Positions 1 to 8,948 of a DNA stretch of 64,000 bases are shown in pieces. Under the pieces are notes generated by a model. The model did no database searches. It was not told where the DNA came from and worked only from the letters and a program-made list of their open reading frames with translations. Source of the DNA: JBGRQA01 sp041725895 (GTDB taxonomy: Bacteria; Bacteroidota; Bacteroidia; Bacteroidales; Marinifilaceae). How positions within the stretch are numbered: the first letter of the stretch is position 1; the number at the start of each line of letters is the position of its first letter. Location of the stretch: contig JBGRQA010000028.1 of the NCBI GenBank assembly GCA_041725895.1, forward strand, positions 19,217-83,216, in the 5' to 3' direction. The position numbers were made by a program, and so were the translations under genes.

Positions 1-1
1 C

Positions 2-343
2 GGGGTGTTTGTTTTCGGAACTGGTCATGCTTTAACTTTAGGGTTGGATCGGTATCGTTCTTTCGAGAATGTTATTGGAGATCCCAGTTGGGGCGCAATT
101 CGAAATGTTGAGAAACGAAATAACTATCGTTTGCCTAATTATCATCGATTGGATTTGAATGTTAATTTTCATAAACAGAAACGATTTGGAAAACGGACCT
201 GGAGCGTGGGGGTATATAATGTTTACAATCGGAGAAATCCCTTTATGTATTACGTAGATAGTAAGGAAAACGGAACTTATCAGTTGACTCAGGTGAGTTT
301 GTCTTCTATTTTGCCTTATTTTAGTTATACTTATCAGTTTTAA
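2..343 (+). CDS. TonB-dependent receptor, C-terminal fragment (gene starts before the window)
   Basis: The reading frame is open from the window edge and ends in a TAA. It encodes about 113 residues typical of the last strands of an outer-membrane beta-barrel: alternating aromatic and polar stretches, a VYNVYNRRNPF turn-strand motif, and a terminal strand ending in Tyr-Gln-Phe. Bacteroidota TonB-dependent receptors end this way, with a final aromatic residue recognised by the BAM machinery. The next gene starts one base after the stop and encodes a DUF4249 lipoprotein, a frequent partner of such receptors, so both probably belong to one outer-membrane uptake operon. The substrate cannot be told because the plug and most of the barrel lie outside the window. 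Confidence 0.85.
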   Translation, partial: GVFVFGTGHALTLGLDRYRSFENVIGDPSWGAIRNVEKRNNYRLPNYHRLDLNVNFHKQKRFGKRTWSVGVYNVYNRRNPFMYYVDSKENGTYQLTQVSLSSILPYFSYTYQF

Positions 344-344
344 A

Positions 345-1271
345 ATGACAAGAGTAGTTGTGTTTTCGGGAAGGTTTATGGCTTTGATGGTTTTTCTGTC
401 ATGTCTTTTTTTATATCTGGGCTGCGAGGATGAGTTGAAAATTGACGCAGAGAAGCGAAGTTCCAAGTTGGTAGTGAATTCCGTGGTTAATCCCGAGGCT
501 ATTTTTGAAGTGCATATTAGTCAAAGTTTAGGTCTTACTCAGCCTGGTGACCTTAAATATCTGGAAAATGCTGTAGTAAAAGTTACGAACCGTAAAGATC
601 AAACGAAGACAGTATTGCCTCATAATTACCAGGGGTTTTATTTTCTTGATGGATTCAAACCAGATGCGGGAAGTAGTTATTCTATTGAAGTCAGCCATCC
701 CGGTTATGTTTCGGCCACTTCTTCTACTCAGGTGCCCAATCCTGTTACTGCGGAATTTATCGATTCTTTGAGGACTTTTAGGCACACGGTTAAAGTACTG
801 GATATTGATTTGAAGATAGTTGATCCCAATGAGGAACAGAATTATTATATTATTGAAGCATTGCGGAATTTTACTGTAGAACAGGAAGGACAGCCTATCG
901 AACAATACTATATTGCAATGCTGCTTACTCAGGATCCTGCCAGTGAGAATGATGATTTTGGAAGTAATGTATTTTTGAATCGGATTTATCTGCCGGATCA
1001 GAAATTTTCGGGTAAGACATACCAGTTGAAGATTTCTTCTGAGCTGTTTTTTGAAGATCAGGGAGGTACCCTGGAGATTTTGGTGAAATCGGTATCCAAA
1101 GACCTCTATGATTATTTGAAAAGTTTGGAGCAGTTTCGGATGTTTGGCGATGATCCTAATTTCTCGAGTCCTATACAGGTCCGGAACAATATTGTTGATG
1201 GCTTAGGGGTCTTTGGATCTTTCACACAGGAAAGGATTGTACTGTCCTTTGCAAAAAATGGAAATGATTAG
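345..1271 (+). CDS. DUF4249 family outer-membrane lipoprotein
   Basis: 308 residues. A hydrophobic signal segment ends in a lipobox (LYLGC, Cys at about residue 27), so this is a predicted lipoprotein. The region after it, with paired short beta strands (KLVVNSVVNPEAIFEVHISQ) and a PGSSYSIEV-like Ig-fold section around residue 105, matches what I know of DUF4249. That family sits next to TonB-dependent receptors with regulatory-like domains in Bacteroidota and is presumed to help the receptor, though its function is unproven. The ATG lies one base behind the receptor stop, implying translational coupling. No catalytic residues are recognisable. Confidence 0.85.
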   Translation: MTRVVVFSGRFMALMVFLSCLFLYLGCEDELKIDAEKRSSKLVVNSVVNPEAIFEVHISQSLGLTQPGDLKYLENAVVKVTNRKDQTKTVLPHNYQGFYFLDGFKPDAGSSYSIEVSHPGYVSATSSTQVPNPVTAEFIDSLRTFRHTVKVLDIDLKIVDPNEEQNYYIIEALRNFTVEQEGQPIEQYYIAMLLTQDPASENDDFGSNVFLNRIYLPDQKFSGKTYQLKISSELFFEDQGGTLEILVKSVSKDLYDYLKSLEQFRMFGDDPNFSSPIQVRNNIVDGLGVFGSFTQERIVLSFAKNGND

Positions 1272-1299
1272 TTGACCGAGTACCTATTTTTTTGATTGT

Positions 1300-1680
1300 T
1301 TATTTATCTTGCAATTCTTCCACAAGATTTGCGGTAAGTTCAACTAATTTTCTGCACGGAAGCTTTCGTTTCCCTCTAATATCTGAGCATTTAGGAGATC
1401 CGGTGGTGGAGGTGAAATGTTTTTCCAGCTTATTTTGAAGTTCGGGTTGGTCTTTTAGAAGTTGCATTCCTGCAAAAAGTGCTCCGCAGTACCCATCCTG
1501 GGCTCGTCCTCCTCCGTAGCGTTTAAAATCTTTAATTTGAATTTCTTCTACTTTGAACTCCTTCTGAAATGTTTTCAGTATTGATTGAGCGCAATTGAAA
1601 AAGTTGGGTGCTTTATGAAATATGTTAGCTGCCTGATTTCCTTTTCTTTGTTTTTCTATTTTTTGCTCCAAAAAACTCAT
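1300..1680 (-). CDS. C_GCAxxG_C_C family protein
   Basis: 126 residues. The spaced cysteine pattern that names the family is visible: NCAQSIL near residue 30, the glycine-rich GYCGALFAG near residue 65, then PKCSDIRG and PCRKLVE towards the C-terminus. Members are small, probably redox-active or metal-binding cytoplasmic proteins, often found in anaerobes near redox enzymes; the biochemical role is unknown. The gene stands alone, convergent with the DUF4249 gene and divergent from the hypothetical gene at 1809. The protein starts at a clear ATG and has no signal peptide. Confidence 0.8.
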   Translation of the reverse strand: MSFLEQKIEKQRKGNQAANIFHKAPNFFNCAQSILKTFQKEFKVEEIQIKDFKRYGGGRAQDGYCGALFAGMQLLKDQPELQNKLEKHFTSTTGSPKCSDIRGKRKLPCRKLVELTANLVEELQDK

Positions 1681-1808
1681 GAGCTGTTTTTGTTATTTAA
1701 ATTTGAAGATCAAAGATAGTTCTTTTCCGGTATATTGGTTCTGCTTTTTTGTCTTTCCTGCTGTTCTGTATCGTTTTTTAAATACTTTTGGGGTTTCAAA
1801 AATAATCA

Positions 1809-2333
1809 ATGAAGAAAGTAATTACATACCTAAAGAACCTGTTCTCCTTTGGTAGACGAGCTGAAATAGAGGAGATTATTAATTGGGATATGCCCACCAC
1901 TTGTGATAATGTTGAATCCAGATTTGAATTGTTACAGGAGGCCTACAGAAACCAGTTGTCATCAGAGGAAGAGGATCCGGATGTTGATATGACCAGGCCA
2001 TTGGAGGAAGTTTATGGAAATTATTCTGTTGAGGGACACAATGTCGGAAACAGGGAACAGAATTATTTTGGGGAATTGGAGTTAAATGAGCTTCATGAAA
2101 AATTATACAAGGCCAGTTGGAAGATTGGTTTTGGAGGGCAACTTCAGAAAGGAATGGGATTTCTGAGTGGTGATAAATTAGCTTTGGACTTTTACTATAC
2201 GGAGGAGGGAAAGCGATACTATGGTTTGGTAATCTATCAGGTGGTTTCAAACAGTGTTTTGCATGGATATTGGATTGAGCCAGGAGTAGAGGGGGTAGGA
2301 TTTGAAGAGTGTAATCTCAAGAATTGTCTGTAA
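1809..2333 (+). CDS. hypothetical protein
   Basis: 174 residues, no signal peptide. I do not recognise the family. The N-terminus is short, basic and hydrophobic (MKKVITYLKNLFSFGRR). An acidic linker (SSEEEDPDVD) follows around residue 55. The C-terminal half looks like a small beta-rich domain with strands such as YYGLVIYQVV and VLHGYWIEPG, ending in GFEECN. That half resembles a lipocalin-like or signal-sensing beta sheet only in a very general sense. It stands alone, divergent from the gene at 1300 and convergent with the dehydrogenase at 2392. Codon use resembles its neighbours, and the long frame supports a real gene. Confidence 0.6.
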   Translation: MKKVITYLKNLFSFGRRAEIEEIINWDMPTTCDNVESRFELLQEAYRNQLSSEEEDPDVDMTRPLEEVYGNYSVEGHNVGNREQNYFGELELNELHEKLYKASWKIGFGGQLQKGMGFLSGDKLALDFYYTEEGKRYYGLVIYQVVSNSVLHGYWIEPGVEGVGFEECNLKNCL

Positions 2334-2391
2334 GAGGGATGCCAAAGTTTACCATTGCGGCAAGATGAAATGACATCCCTTACTATGTATT

Positions 2392-5355
2392 TTAATTTAT
2401 TAAAGCTTCGTATAGTATTTCAACCGGATGCTTTGCCTCCCGATGGGCGCCATCCTTTATCTGATGACGACACGAGGTCCCGGAGGCAGCGATTAGGGTT
2501 TGTTCCGGTGTTTTGCGAATTTCCGGCAGCAGAACCAATTCTCCTACTTTCATACTTAAGGCGTAGTGCTCCTTTTCATAGCCGAATGAACCTGCCATAC
2601 CGCAACATCCCGAGGGAATCTCAACTGCAGTGTAATTTCTTGGAAACGAAAGTACCTGCTGAGTTGGTTGGGTGGAGGCAAGTGATTTTTGATAGCAATG
2701 CCCATGGAATTTGACCTCCTTTTCCTTTTCGGTAAATTGATCTTTTGAAATGTTGCCCTTTTCCATTTCCTGCCAAAGAAATTCCTCTATCATCAAGGCA
2801 TTTGGAGCCAGAGCTTTGGCTTCTGTTCGTAGATCTTTTCTCACCAATTCCGGGTACTCGTCACGGAAGGTAAGAATGGCCGAGGGTTCAATTCCGATTA
2901 AGGGAACCTCTTCTGTTACTATATTGCATAGGAGGCTGATATTTTGGTTGGCCAGTTTTTGTGCTTCTCTCACCAGACCTTTAGACAGATAGGTTCGCCC
3001 GCTTTCCACATGATCCGGGACAATTACCTGGTAGCCCAGTCGGGTAAGGAGTTTAATTGCTGTGATTCCGATGGAGGTATCGTTGTAATTGGTAAATTCA
3101 TCGGCGAAAAAGTGGACCTTTCCTTTTACTGTTGGATTGGGTCTTAATTGTTCCGTATTGTTTTTTACCCATCGGCGAAGAGTGGTGTTGGAGAGTTTGG
3201 GCAAACTTCTTTCTGTTGCAAACCCCAGGCTCTTCTTCAATAGTTTTCCACTCAATTTGTTTTGATTAACAAAGTTGTAGAGAGACGGAACTAGTGATCC
3301 TAAGCGGTTTAGTTTGGAAATATTGGCAATCATTTTGGCTCGTAGTGGAACTCCATTGGTATCGTAATAATGTTGCAGGAATTCTGCCTTCAGTTTGGCC
3401 ATATCCACACTGGATGGGCATTCCGACTTACAAGCCTTGCAGGAGAGACACAAATCCAAAACATCGTATAGTTCTTTGTGGTCGAAAGGATTTAATTTGT
3501 TCGAGTTGGTAAGGAATTCCCTAAATGTATTGGCTCTGGCCCGTGTAGTAGTTCTTTCGTCCAGAGAAGCCTGGTAGCTTGGGCACATGGCTTTTCCGGT
3601 TTTCGATGTATTTCTGCAATCTCCCGAACCATTACAACGTTCCGTGGCCCTAAGAATTCCCATATCCTTCGTGAAATCAAAAATGGTGGATATATTCCTG
3701 GTTTCCGCGCCCGGTTCATAACGAAGGTGGGTGTTCATCTTGGGAGTGTCGGTAATCTTACCCGGATTGAAGATTCCGTTGGGATCCCAGGTCTTTTTGA
3801 TCTCTTTTAGCAATTGGTAGTTGTGCTCTCCAATCATCAGAGGGATGAATTCCCCTCTTAATCGACCGTCCCCATGTTCCCCGCTCAAGGATCCCCTGTG
3901 CTTTTTCACCAGTTGAGCCGAAGCTTTGGCAACCTGGTGAAACCGTTCCACATCCTCCTTTGCCTTTAAATTAAGGATGGGGCGAAGATGGATTTCTCCG
4001 CTTCCCACATGGGCATGGTAAACACACTCCAGTTTCTGTTCTTTCAGTAAGGCTTTTACTTCTCTGATGTATTCAGGCAGGGCATTAGGATGAACCGCAG
4101 TATCTTCAATTACGGAAACCGGTTTGGCATCTCCTGCCATATTGGACAGAACCCCCAGGGCCGCTTTGCGCAGCGCCCAAACCCTTGCAATATTCTCCGT
4201 ACCAAAAATAACAGGAAAATGGTAGCCCAGCTTGGCTTTCTTCATATCTGCGGTGAGGGCATCCGCAATGTTTTGAATTTCGTCCCTGGTTTCCCTGGCA
4301 AATTCAATGATCAGAATCGCCCCGGGCTGACCTTTTACAAAAAATCTGTTTCTATTCTGGAGCAGGTTGCCTTCGGTTAGCTTCAGAATTTGATTGTCCA
4401 TCAGTTCCACAGCTCCGGGGTTGTGTTTCAGTGCTATTATATTCCCCTGCAATGATTCTTCCAGGGTTTCGAAGTGAGCACATACAACAGCTTTCTCCTT
4501 TGGTGGAGCAGGAACGAGGTTGAGCTTTATTTCGGTGGCAAGGGCAAGAGTTCCTTCCGAACCGGCAATCAGGTTGCAAAAATTGAAGGGGGATGCATTC
4601 TCGGTAAACGGTTCCGACTCCAGAAGAACATCAAGAGCATACCCTGTATTTCGCCTGGGGAGTAGAGGATCCGGGAATTCCGAGCGGATGCTTCTCTGGT
4701 TTTCGGGGTTCTTCAGAATTTCCCTGATTTGCCTGTACAGCCTTGTTTCAAGAGTGAGGTTTTCTTCCTGGGTTTCGTCCTGACATTTCTCCTGAAATTC
4801 ATTTGTCGCAATTGATTTGAAGATAGCTTCCGAACCATCGCTTAGCAAAGCCTTTACTTCGAGAGTATGATCGCGTGTGCTGCCATATATTATGGAGTGG
4901 GATCCGCAGGAGTTGTTCCCCAACATTCCCCCCATCATACAGCGACTGCTGGTGGAGGTTTCCGGCCCAAAGAACAAACCGAAGTCTTTTAAATAGTGAT
5001 TCAACTCATCCAGAATGACCCCGGGTTGAACCTTTACCCATTTTTCTTCAGGATTAATATCCAGAATTTTGGTGAAATATTTGGAGATATCTACCACAAT
5101 GCCATCCCCAACTACCTGTCCGGCCAGGGATGTGCCTGCGGTACGGGGAATTAGAGAAGTGTTGTTAGCATTGGCCAGATGGATCATTATTTTCAGGTCG
5201 TTTTCATCTTTGGGGAAGGCTACAGCCTGAGGCAATACCTTATAGGCAGAGGCATCGGTGGCATAAAGTAAACGAGTTGCGTAATCCTGGTGAAATTCTC
5301 CCTTGAAATTTTCAAGAAGATCAGCAAAAGATGTATTTTTAATGGTGTTGTTCAT
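2392..5355 (-). CDS. FAD-binding and Fe-S-binding oxidoreductase (GlcD-GlpC fusion, YdiJ-like 2-hydroxyacid dehydrogenase)
   Basis: 987 residues from the chosen ATG at 5355; an in-frame ATG nine codons upstream is possible. The N-terminal part is a PCMH-type FAD domain (about residues 30-210, with PRTAGTSLAGQ and GGMLGNNSCGSHS), followed by a FAD-oxidase C-terminal domain with HVGSGEIHLRP and GEHGDG. A ferredoxin-like section has CNGSGDC near 570 and CLSCKACKSECP near 635. Two CCG-type cysteine motifs follow (HCYQKS near 885, GCCGMAG near 910), as in GlpC and LldE. Fusions of this type, such as E. coli YdiJ, oxidise D-2-hydroxyacids (D-lactate, glycolate or D-2-hydroxyglutarate) and pass electrons to the membrane pool. 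The exact substrate is not decided by sequence. The gene is monocistronic. Confidence 0.88.
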   Translation of the reverse strand: MNNTIKNTSFADLLENFKGEFHQDYATRLLYATDASAYKVLPQAVAFPKDENDLKIMIHLANANNTSLIPRTAGTSLAGQVVGDGIVVDISKYFTKILDINPEEKWVKVQPGVILDELNHYLKDFGLFFGPETSTSSRCMMGGMLGNNSCGSHSIIYGSTRDHTLEVKALLSDGSEAIFKSIATNEFQEKCQDETQEENLTLETRLYRQIREILKNPENQRSIRSEFPDPLLPRRNTGYALDVLLESEPFTENASPFNFCNLIAGSEGTLALATEIKLNLVPAPPKEKAVVCAHFETLEESLQGNIIALKHNPGAVELMDNQILKLTEGNLLQNRNRFFVKGQPGAILIIEFARETRDEIQNIADALTADMKKAKLGYHFPVIFGTENIARVWALRKAALGVLSNMAGDAKPVSVIEDTAVHPNALPEYIREVKALLKEQKLECVYHAHVGSGEIHLRPILNLKAKEDVERFHQVAKASAQLVKKHRGSLSGEHGDGRLRGEFIPLMIGEHNYQLLKEIKKTWDPNGIFNPGKITDTPKMNTHLRYEPGAETRNISTIFDFTKDMGILRATERCNGSGDCRNTSKTGKAMCPSYQASLDERTTTRARANTFREFLTNSNKLNPFDHKELYDVLDLCLSCKACKSECPSSVDMAKLKAEFLQHYYDTNGVPLRAKMIANISKLNRLGSLVPSLYNFVNQNKLSGKLLKKSLGFATERSLPKLSNTTLRRWVKNNTEQLRPNPTVKGKVHFFADEFTNYNDTSIGITAIKLLTRLGYQVIVPDHVESGRTYLSKGLVREAQKLANQNISLLCNIVTEEVPLIGIEPSAILTFRDEYPELVRKDLRTEAKALAPNALMIEEFLWQEMEKGNISKDQFTEKEKEVKFHGHCYQKSLASTQPTQQVLSFPRNYTAVEIPSGCCGMAGSFGYEKEHYALSMKVGELVLLPEIRKTPEQTLIAASGTSCRHQIKDGAHREAKHPVEILYEALIN

Positions 5356-5732
5356 CTGTATTAATTTTCTTGTTGTGGTCATCCCGATGGTTATCGGGCG
5401 GAACTTATCACATGCTGAAAAGTAATCATTACCTATGGTGAGCTCGGAAGCCCGGGTATCGTGTGTGTAATAATTATTTTAATCATGCTTATTTCATTTT
5501 GAAAAGTGTCACCCTTAACCGTCAATAGTGGATTCAAACTACTTTAGATCCCTTAAATATGCAGTAGCAGGTTTAAAGGGAATACAAAGTTCCGATTTGA
5601 CGTTTAACATTTACAACTTAAATTACATTTTTTTTCTAAGACTGGTTATCAAGAATGAATATTTATTAATTTTTTTTCGATCTACTTTTCAAATATTGCA
5701 TGCCAGAAAAGGCTTTTCTAAACATTTATTTT

Positions 5733-5740
5733 TAAATTTG
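5733..5740 (+). promoter_or_regulatory. candidate -7 box upstream of pta
   Basis: TAAATTTG matches the Bacteroidota -7 consensus TAnnTTTG and lies 41 bases before the pta ATG in a very AT-rich stretch. I do not see a clean TTTG -33 box at the usual spacing. The rest of the 5356-5781 gap holds a small palindrome (CCCGAT/ATCGGG near 5383-5398) and no convincing gene. Confidence 0.4.
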
Positions 5741-5781
5741 CAAAGTCGAGATTACAAAATTATATAAAACACTGACTCACA

Positions 5782-6783
5782 ATGGACTTATTGCAGAAAA
5801 TTAAAGAGAATGCCAAGAAGCATAACAAACGTATTGTTCTTCCTGAAGGAGCTGAGGAACGTACTTTGCAGGCTGCTGACATTCTTTTGGACGAAAAAAT
5901 TGCACAAATTATTTTGATCGGAAACCCGGGAGAGATCAAAGCCGAAGCAGAGCGCCTGAACTTAAAGAATATCGACAAGGCGACTGTTGTTGATCCTTTG
6001 AACCACGACAAGATGGAGCAGTATGCTGATATCTTGGTTGAACTTCGTAAGAAAAAGGGCATGACCAAAGAGAAGGCAATGGAACAGATTAAAGATCCTT
6101 TGTACCTGGCTACCCTGATGATTAAAAATGGTGATGCAGACGGTGAGGTTGCCGGTGCTTTGAACGCTACTGGTGATGTATTGCGTCCTGCCTTTCAGAT
6201 TGTAAAAACTATGCCTGGTATTTCTGTTGTATCCGGAGCATTTATCATGATCTTGAAGGATAAAAACTACGGTGATAACGGTATGATGGTATTTGCTGAT
6301 TGTGCTGTTCATCCAAACCCTACTGCCAGCGAATTGGCTGAGATTGCAGTGGCTACTGCAAAAACTACCAAGGCTATTGCTGAAATGGAACCACGTGTTG
6401 CAATGTTGAGCTTCTCTACAATGGGATCGGCTAAGCACGAAATGGTTGACAAAGTAGTTGAAGCAACTCGTTTGGCAAAAGAAATGGCTCCTGAATTCCA
6501 GATTGACGGTGAAATGCAGGCTGATGCTGCGATTGTTGAAGCCATTGGTGCTAAAAAAGCTCCAAACAGTGAAGTAGCTGGTAAAGCCAATGTATTGGTA
6601 TTCCCAACCCTTGAGGTAGGTAATATTGGTTACAAGCTGGTTCAGCGTTTGGCTGGTGCTGAGGCTGTAGGTCCTGTATTGCAGGGTATGGCTGCTCCAA
6701 TCAACGACCTGTCCAGAGGATGTTCTGTGAGTGATATTGTAAATCTTGTTGCCATTACTGCGAACCAGGCAGCGGGAATGTAA
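5782..6783 (+). CDS. pta: phosphate acetyltransferase
   Basis: 333 residues, the usual length of the short, single-domain Pta found in Bacteroidota and Gram-positives; it lacks the N-terminal DRTGG extension of E. coli Pta. The enzyme interconverts acetyl-CoA plus phosphate with acetyl phosphate plus CoA in the cytoplasm. The PTA_PTB domain fills the protein, with the family blocks KRIVLPEGAEERTLQAA near the start, AGALNATGDVLRPAFQ near 125, and VLVFPTLEVGNIGYKLVQR near 275. The acetate kinase gene follows after 39 bases, forming the classical pta-ackA substrate-level phosphorylation operon. The start is a single clear ATG. Confidence 0.95.
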   Translation: MDLLQKIKENAKKHNKRIVLPEGAEERTLQAADILLDEKIAQIILIGNPGEIKAEAERLNLKNIDKATVVDPLNHDKMEQYADILVELRKKKGMTKEKAMEQIKDPLYLATLMIKNGDADGEVAGALNATGDVLRPAFQIVKTMPGISVVSGAFIMILKDKNYGDNGMMVFADCAVHPNPTASELAEIAVATAKTTKAIAEMEPRVAMLSFSTMGSAKHEMVDKVVEATRLAKEMAPEFQIDGEMQADAAIVEAIGAKKAPNSEVAGKANVLVFPTLEVGNIGYKLVQRLAGAEAVGPVLQGMAAPINDLSRGCSVSDIVNLVAITANQAAGM

Positions 6784-6822
6784 TTTATTGAATCAAAAAA
6801 CAATTTTAAATAATCCAATCTG

Positions 6823-8031
6823 ATGAACGTATTAGTATTAAACTGCGGTAGCTCTTCTCTGAAATATCAACTTTTAACAATGGGTGAAGAGCCTCAGTTG
6901 TTGGCCAAAGGTCTTGTGGAGCGTATTGGTTTAAAGGATGGTATCATTACTCATAAGCCAGAGGGAAAAGATAAATTCGAATTGGTTACCGATATTCCAA
7001 ATCACGGAGTGGGAATCAACTTGGTTTTGGATGCTTTGGTAAATGCTGATCATGGTGTAGTAGCTGATATTAAGGAAATCAATGCTGTAGGTCACCGTGT
7101 TGCTCACGGTGGAGAATACTTCAAAGACAGTGCTTTGGTTGATGAGGAAGCTAAGAAACAAATTTCTGCTTGTTGTGAGCTGGCTCCTTTGCACAACCCT
7201 GCCAACCTGGAAGGTATTCTTTGCATGGAAAAATTGTTGCCAGGTGTACCTCAGGTAGCTGTATTTGATACTTCTTTCCACCAGACTCTTCCTGCTCACG
7301 CTTACATGTATGGTATTCCTTACGAGATTTACGAAGACATGCGTGTTAGAAAGTATGGATTCCACGGAACCAGCCACAAATTTGTAGCTAAGAAAGCTTG
7401 TGATATCTTGGGATGGAACATCGAAGACAAGAAGATTGTTAGCTGTCACTTAGGTAACGGTGCTTCTGTATGTGCTATCGATGGTGGTAAGTCTATTGAA
7501 ACTTCTATGGGATTCACTCCTAACGAAGGTTTGTTGATGGGAACCCGTACTGGTAACCTTGACCTGGGAGCTCTGCTTTTCATCGCTGAGAAGAAGAACT
7601 TGTCTATTGAGGAAACCAACAAGCTGATCAACAAGGAAAGTGGTTTGGCTGGTATCTCAGGTATCTCTTCTGATATGCGTGACCTGGAAATGGCTGCTGA
7701 AAAAGGAAACGAGAGAGCTCAGTTGGCATTGGATATGTTTGCTTACCGTGTGAAGCGTTTCGTTGGTTCTTACGCTGCTTCTCTTTGTGGTGTAGATTTG
7801 ATCATCTTCACTGGTGGTATTGGCGAGAACGATGCTGTATCACGTGAGAAAGTAATCAAAGGATTCGAATACATGGGCGTTGATTTCGACTGTGAGAAGA
7901 ATGCCGGATTGCGTGGTAAGGATGCTGTTCTGACCAAGGAAGATTCTAAAGTGAAGGTAATGACTATTACCACCAATGAGGAATTGGTAATCGCAACCGA
8001 TACCATGAACATTGTAAACGGAATCAAATAG
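6823..8031 (+). CDS. ackA: acetate kinase
   Basis: 402 residues, full length. The enzyme transfers phosphate between acetyl phosphate and ADP to yield acetate and ATP. ASKHA-fold motifs are intact: VLNCGSSSLKYQ at the N-terminus, GHRVAHGG (substrate Arg) near 91, FDTSFHQTLP near 148, FHGTSHKFV with the catalytic His near 180, CHLGNGASV near 208 and FTGGIGEN near 330. It is co-transcribed with pta and followed by a strong terminator at 8061. Codon use in pta and ackA is strongly biased, which suggests high expression and a central place for acetate fermentation. Confidence 0.96.
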   Translation: MNVLVLNCGSSSLKYQLLTMGEEPQLLAKGLVERIGLKDGIITHKPEGKDKFELVTDIPNHGVGINLVLDALVNADHGVVADIKEINAVGHRVAHGGEYFKDSALVDEEAKKQISACCELAPLHNPANLEGILCMEKLLPGVPQVAVFDTSFHQTLPAHAYMYGIPYEIYEDMRVRKYGFHGTSHKFVAKKACDILGWNIEDKKIVSCHLGNGASVCAIDGGKSIETSMGFTPNEGLLMGTRTGNLDLGALLFIAEKKNLSIEETNKLINKESGLAGISGISSDMRDLEMAAEKGNERAQLALDMFAYRVKRFVGSYAASLCGVDLIIFTGGIGENDAVSREKVIKGFEYMGVDFDCEKNAGLRGKDAVLTKEDSKVKVMTITTNEELVIATDTMNIVNGIK

Positions 8032-8060
8032 GAAAACAACTCTTGTTTGTAAATAGCTCA

Positions 8061-8091
8061 ACTCCCTGTCGGTAAGGCAGGGAGTTTTTTT
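8061..8091 (+). terminator. Rho-independent terminator of pta-ackA
   Basis: An 8-bp perfect stem (ACTCCCTG / CAGGGAGT) with a 9-base loop is followed by a run of seven T, 30 bases after the ackA stop. Confidence 0.9.
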
Positions 8092-8151
8092 GTACTCAAT
8101 TTTAATTGGTTGGTCGAATAAGCGAATTAATTATTGCATCAAGCTATACCC

Positions 8152-8190
8152 AAAAAAAATGGCCATCGAAATCTTTTCGACAGCCATTAA
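8152..8190 (-). terminator. Rho-independent terminator of the cold-shock gene
   Basis: On the minus strand AATGGC and TCGAAA pair with TTTCGA and GCCATT in a long, nearly perfect hairpin, followed by eight T, about 20 bases behind the cold-shock stop codon. Confidence 0.8.
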
Positions 8191-8210
8191 AAAATTGATA
8201 GGAATCTATA

Positions 8211-8402
8211 CTAAACAAGCTTTACATTTATAGCGTTTAATCCTTTTTTTCCTTCCTTAAGATCAAATTTCACTTCGTCATTTTCTTTGATGTCATCCAC
8301 CAGCCCGGTAACGTGCACAAAGTACTCCTGATTGGATTCAGTATCCTTAATAAAACCGAATCCTTTTGATTCATTAAAAAATTTTACTTTACCTTCTTTC
8401 AT
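8211..8402 (-). CDS. cold-shock domain protein (CspA family)
   Basis: 63 residues, the whole protein being one cold-shock OB-fold. RNP1 (KGFGFI) lies at residues 13-18 and the RNP2-like segment (EYFVHVTG) near residues 26-33. These proteins bind single-stranded nucleic acid and act as RNA chaperones or transcription antiterminators. The gene is monocistronic, with its own terminator downstream. About 100 bases of AT-rich leader lie upstream, which would suit the long untranslated leaders of csp mRNAs, but no conserved box can be assigned by eye. Confidence 0.93.
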   Translation of the reverse strand: MKEGKVKFFNESKGFGFIKDTESNQEYFVHVTGLVDDIKENDEVKFDLKEGKKGLNAINVKLV

Positions 8403-8880
8403 AATAACTTTGTTTAATAATAATTCAAAAATTGTAACTGAATGTTTACGGAAATAAAAATTACTGATTTTTTTTCAAAGTAGCAGGCTTTATTTGAATA
8501 ATTCTTTATCAATATGTTATGTTTTTTTTGAAACCCTCGAATCTATAGCGTTTCGGAATGTTTGACGATTTCAAAAAAAGATGAATTTGTAGTGAATTTT
8601 TTTTTTTGTTTAGCAGGAATAGGGAAGGAGTTCCCATATTACAGGAGTTGAAATAACCTGTTTTTCTTCCGGGTATGAGAAAAGCTGGATGAGGGGGGCT
8701 TGATTAAAGTGGTTTTGGAGGCAAGAGTTGTTTTTCATTTCTAGAGTAGGATGTAGAAGAAACGGTATTTTTCTCAATCGATTTCGAAGGAAATGTTCTC
8801 TTATACTGTGCTCAAATGAAAGAAAGCTCACTTTTGTTTACAAACACAAAGAATCTCATAAATTATTTTGCTTAATTTCT
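8403..8880. other. intergenic region, no supported gene
   Basis: AT-rich spacer between the cold-shock gene and the first phosphotransbutyrylase gene. It should contain divergent promoters. The only frame of any length (8610-8831, minus) has no family resemblance and I do not count it as a gene. Confidence 0.5.
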
Positions 8881-8888
8881 TACTTTTG
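8881..8888 (+). promoter_or_regulatory. candidate -7 box upstream of the first ptb gene
   Basis: TACTTTTG fits the Bacteroidota TAnnTTTG consensus and is 60 bases before the ATG at 8949. No convincing -33 TTTG is seen at the right distance. Confidence 0.4.
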
Positions 8889-8948
8889 CCATACAACTAA
8901 ATAGGGGAGGAGATTTCCTCCGTAATCGAAACATAAATTCAATAAAAG

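Noticed and set aside
5528..5767. 79-codon plus-strand frame upstream of pta
   Set aside because: AT-rich, Phe/Leu/Ile-dominated translation with no family likeness; it covers the probable pta promoter.
8610..8831. 73-codon minus-strand frame
   Set aside because: No recognisable domain or neighbour logic; isolated in a spacer that must hold promoters.
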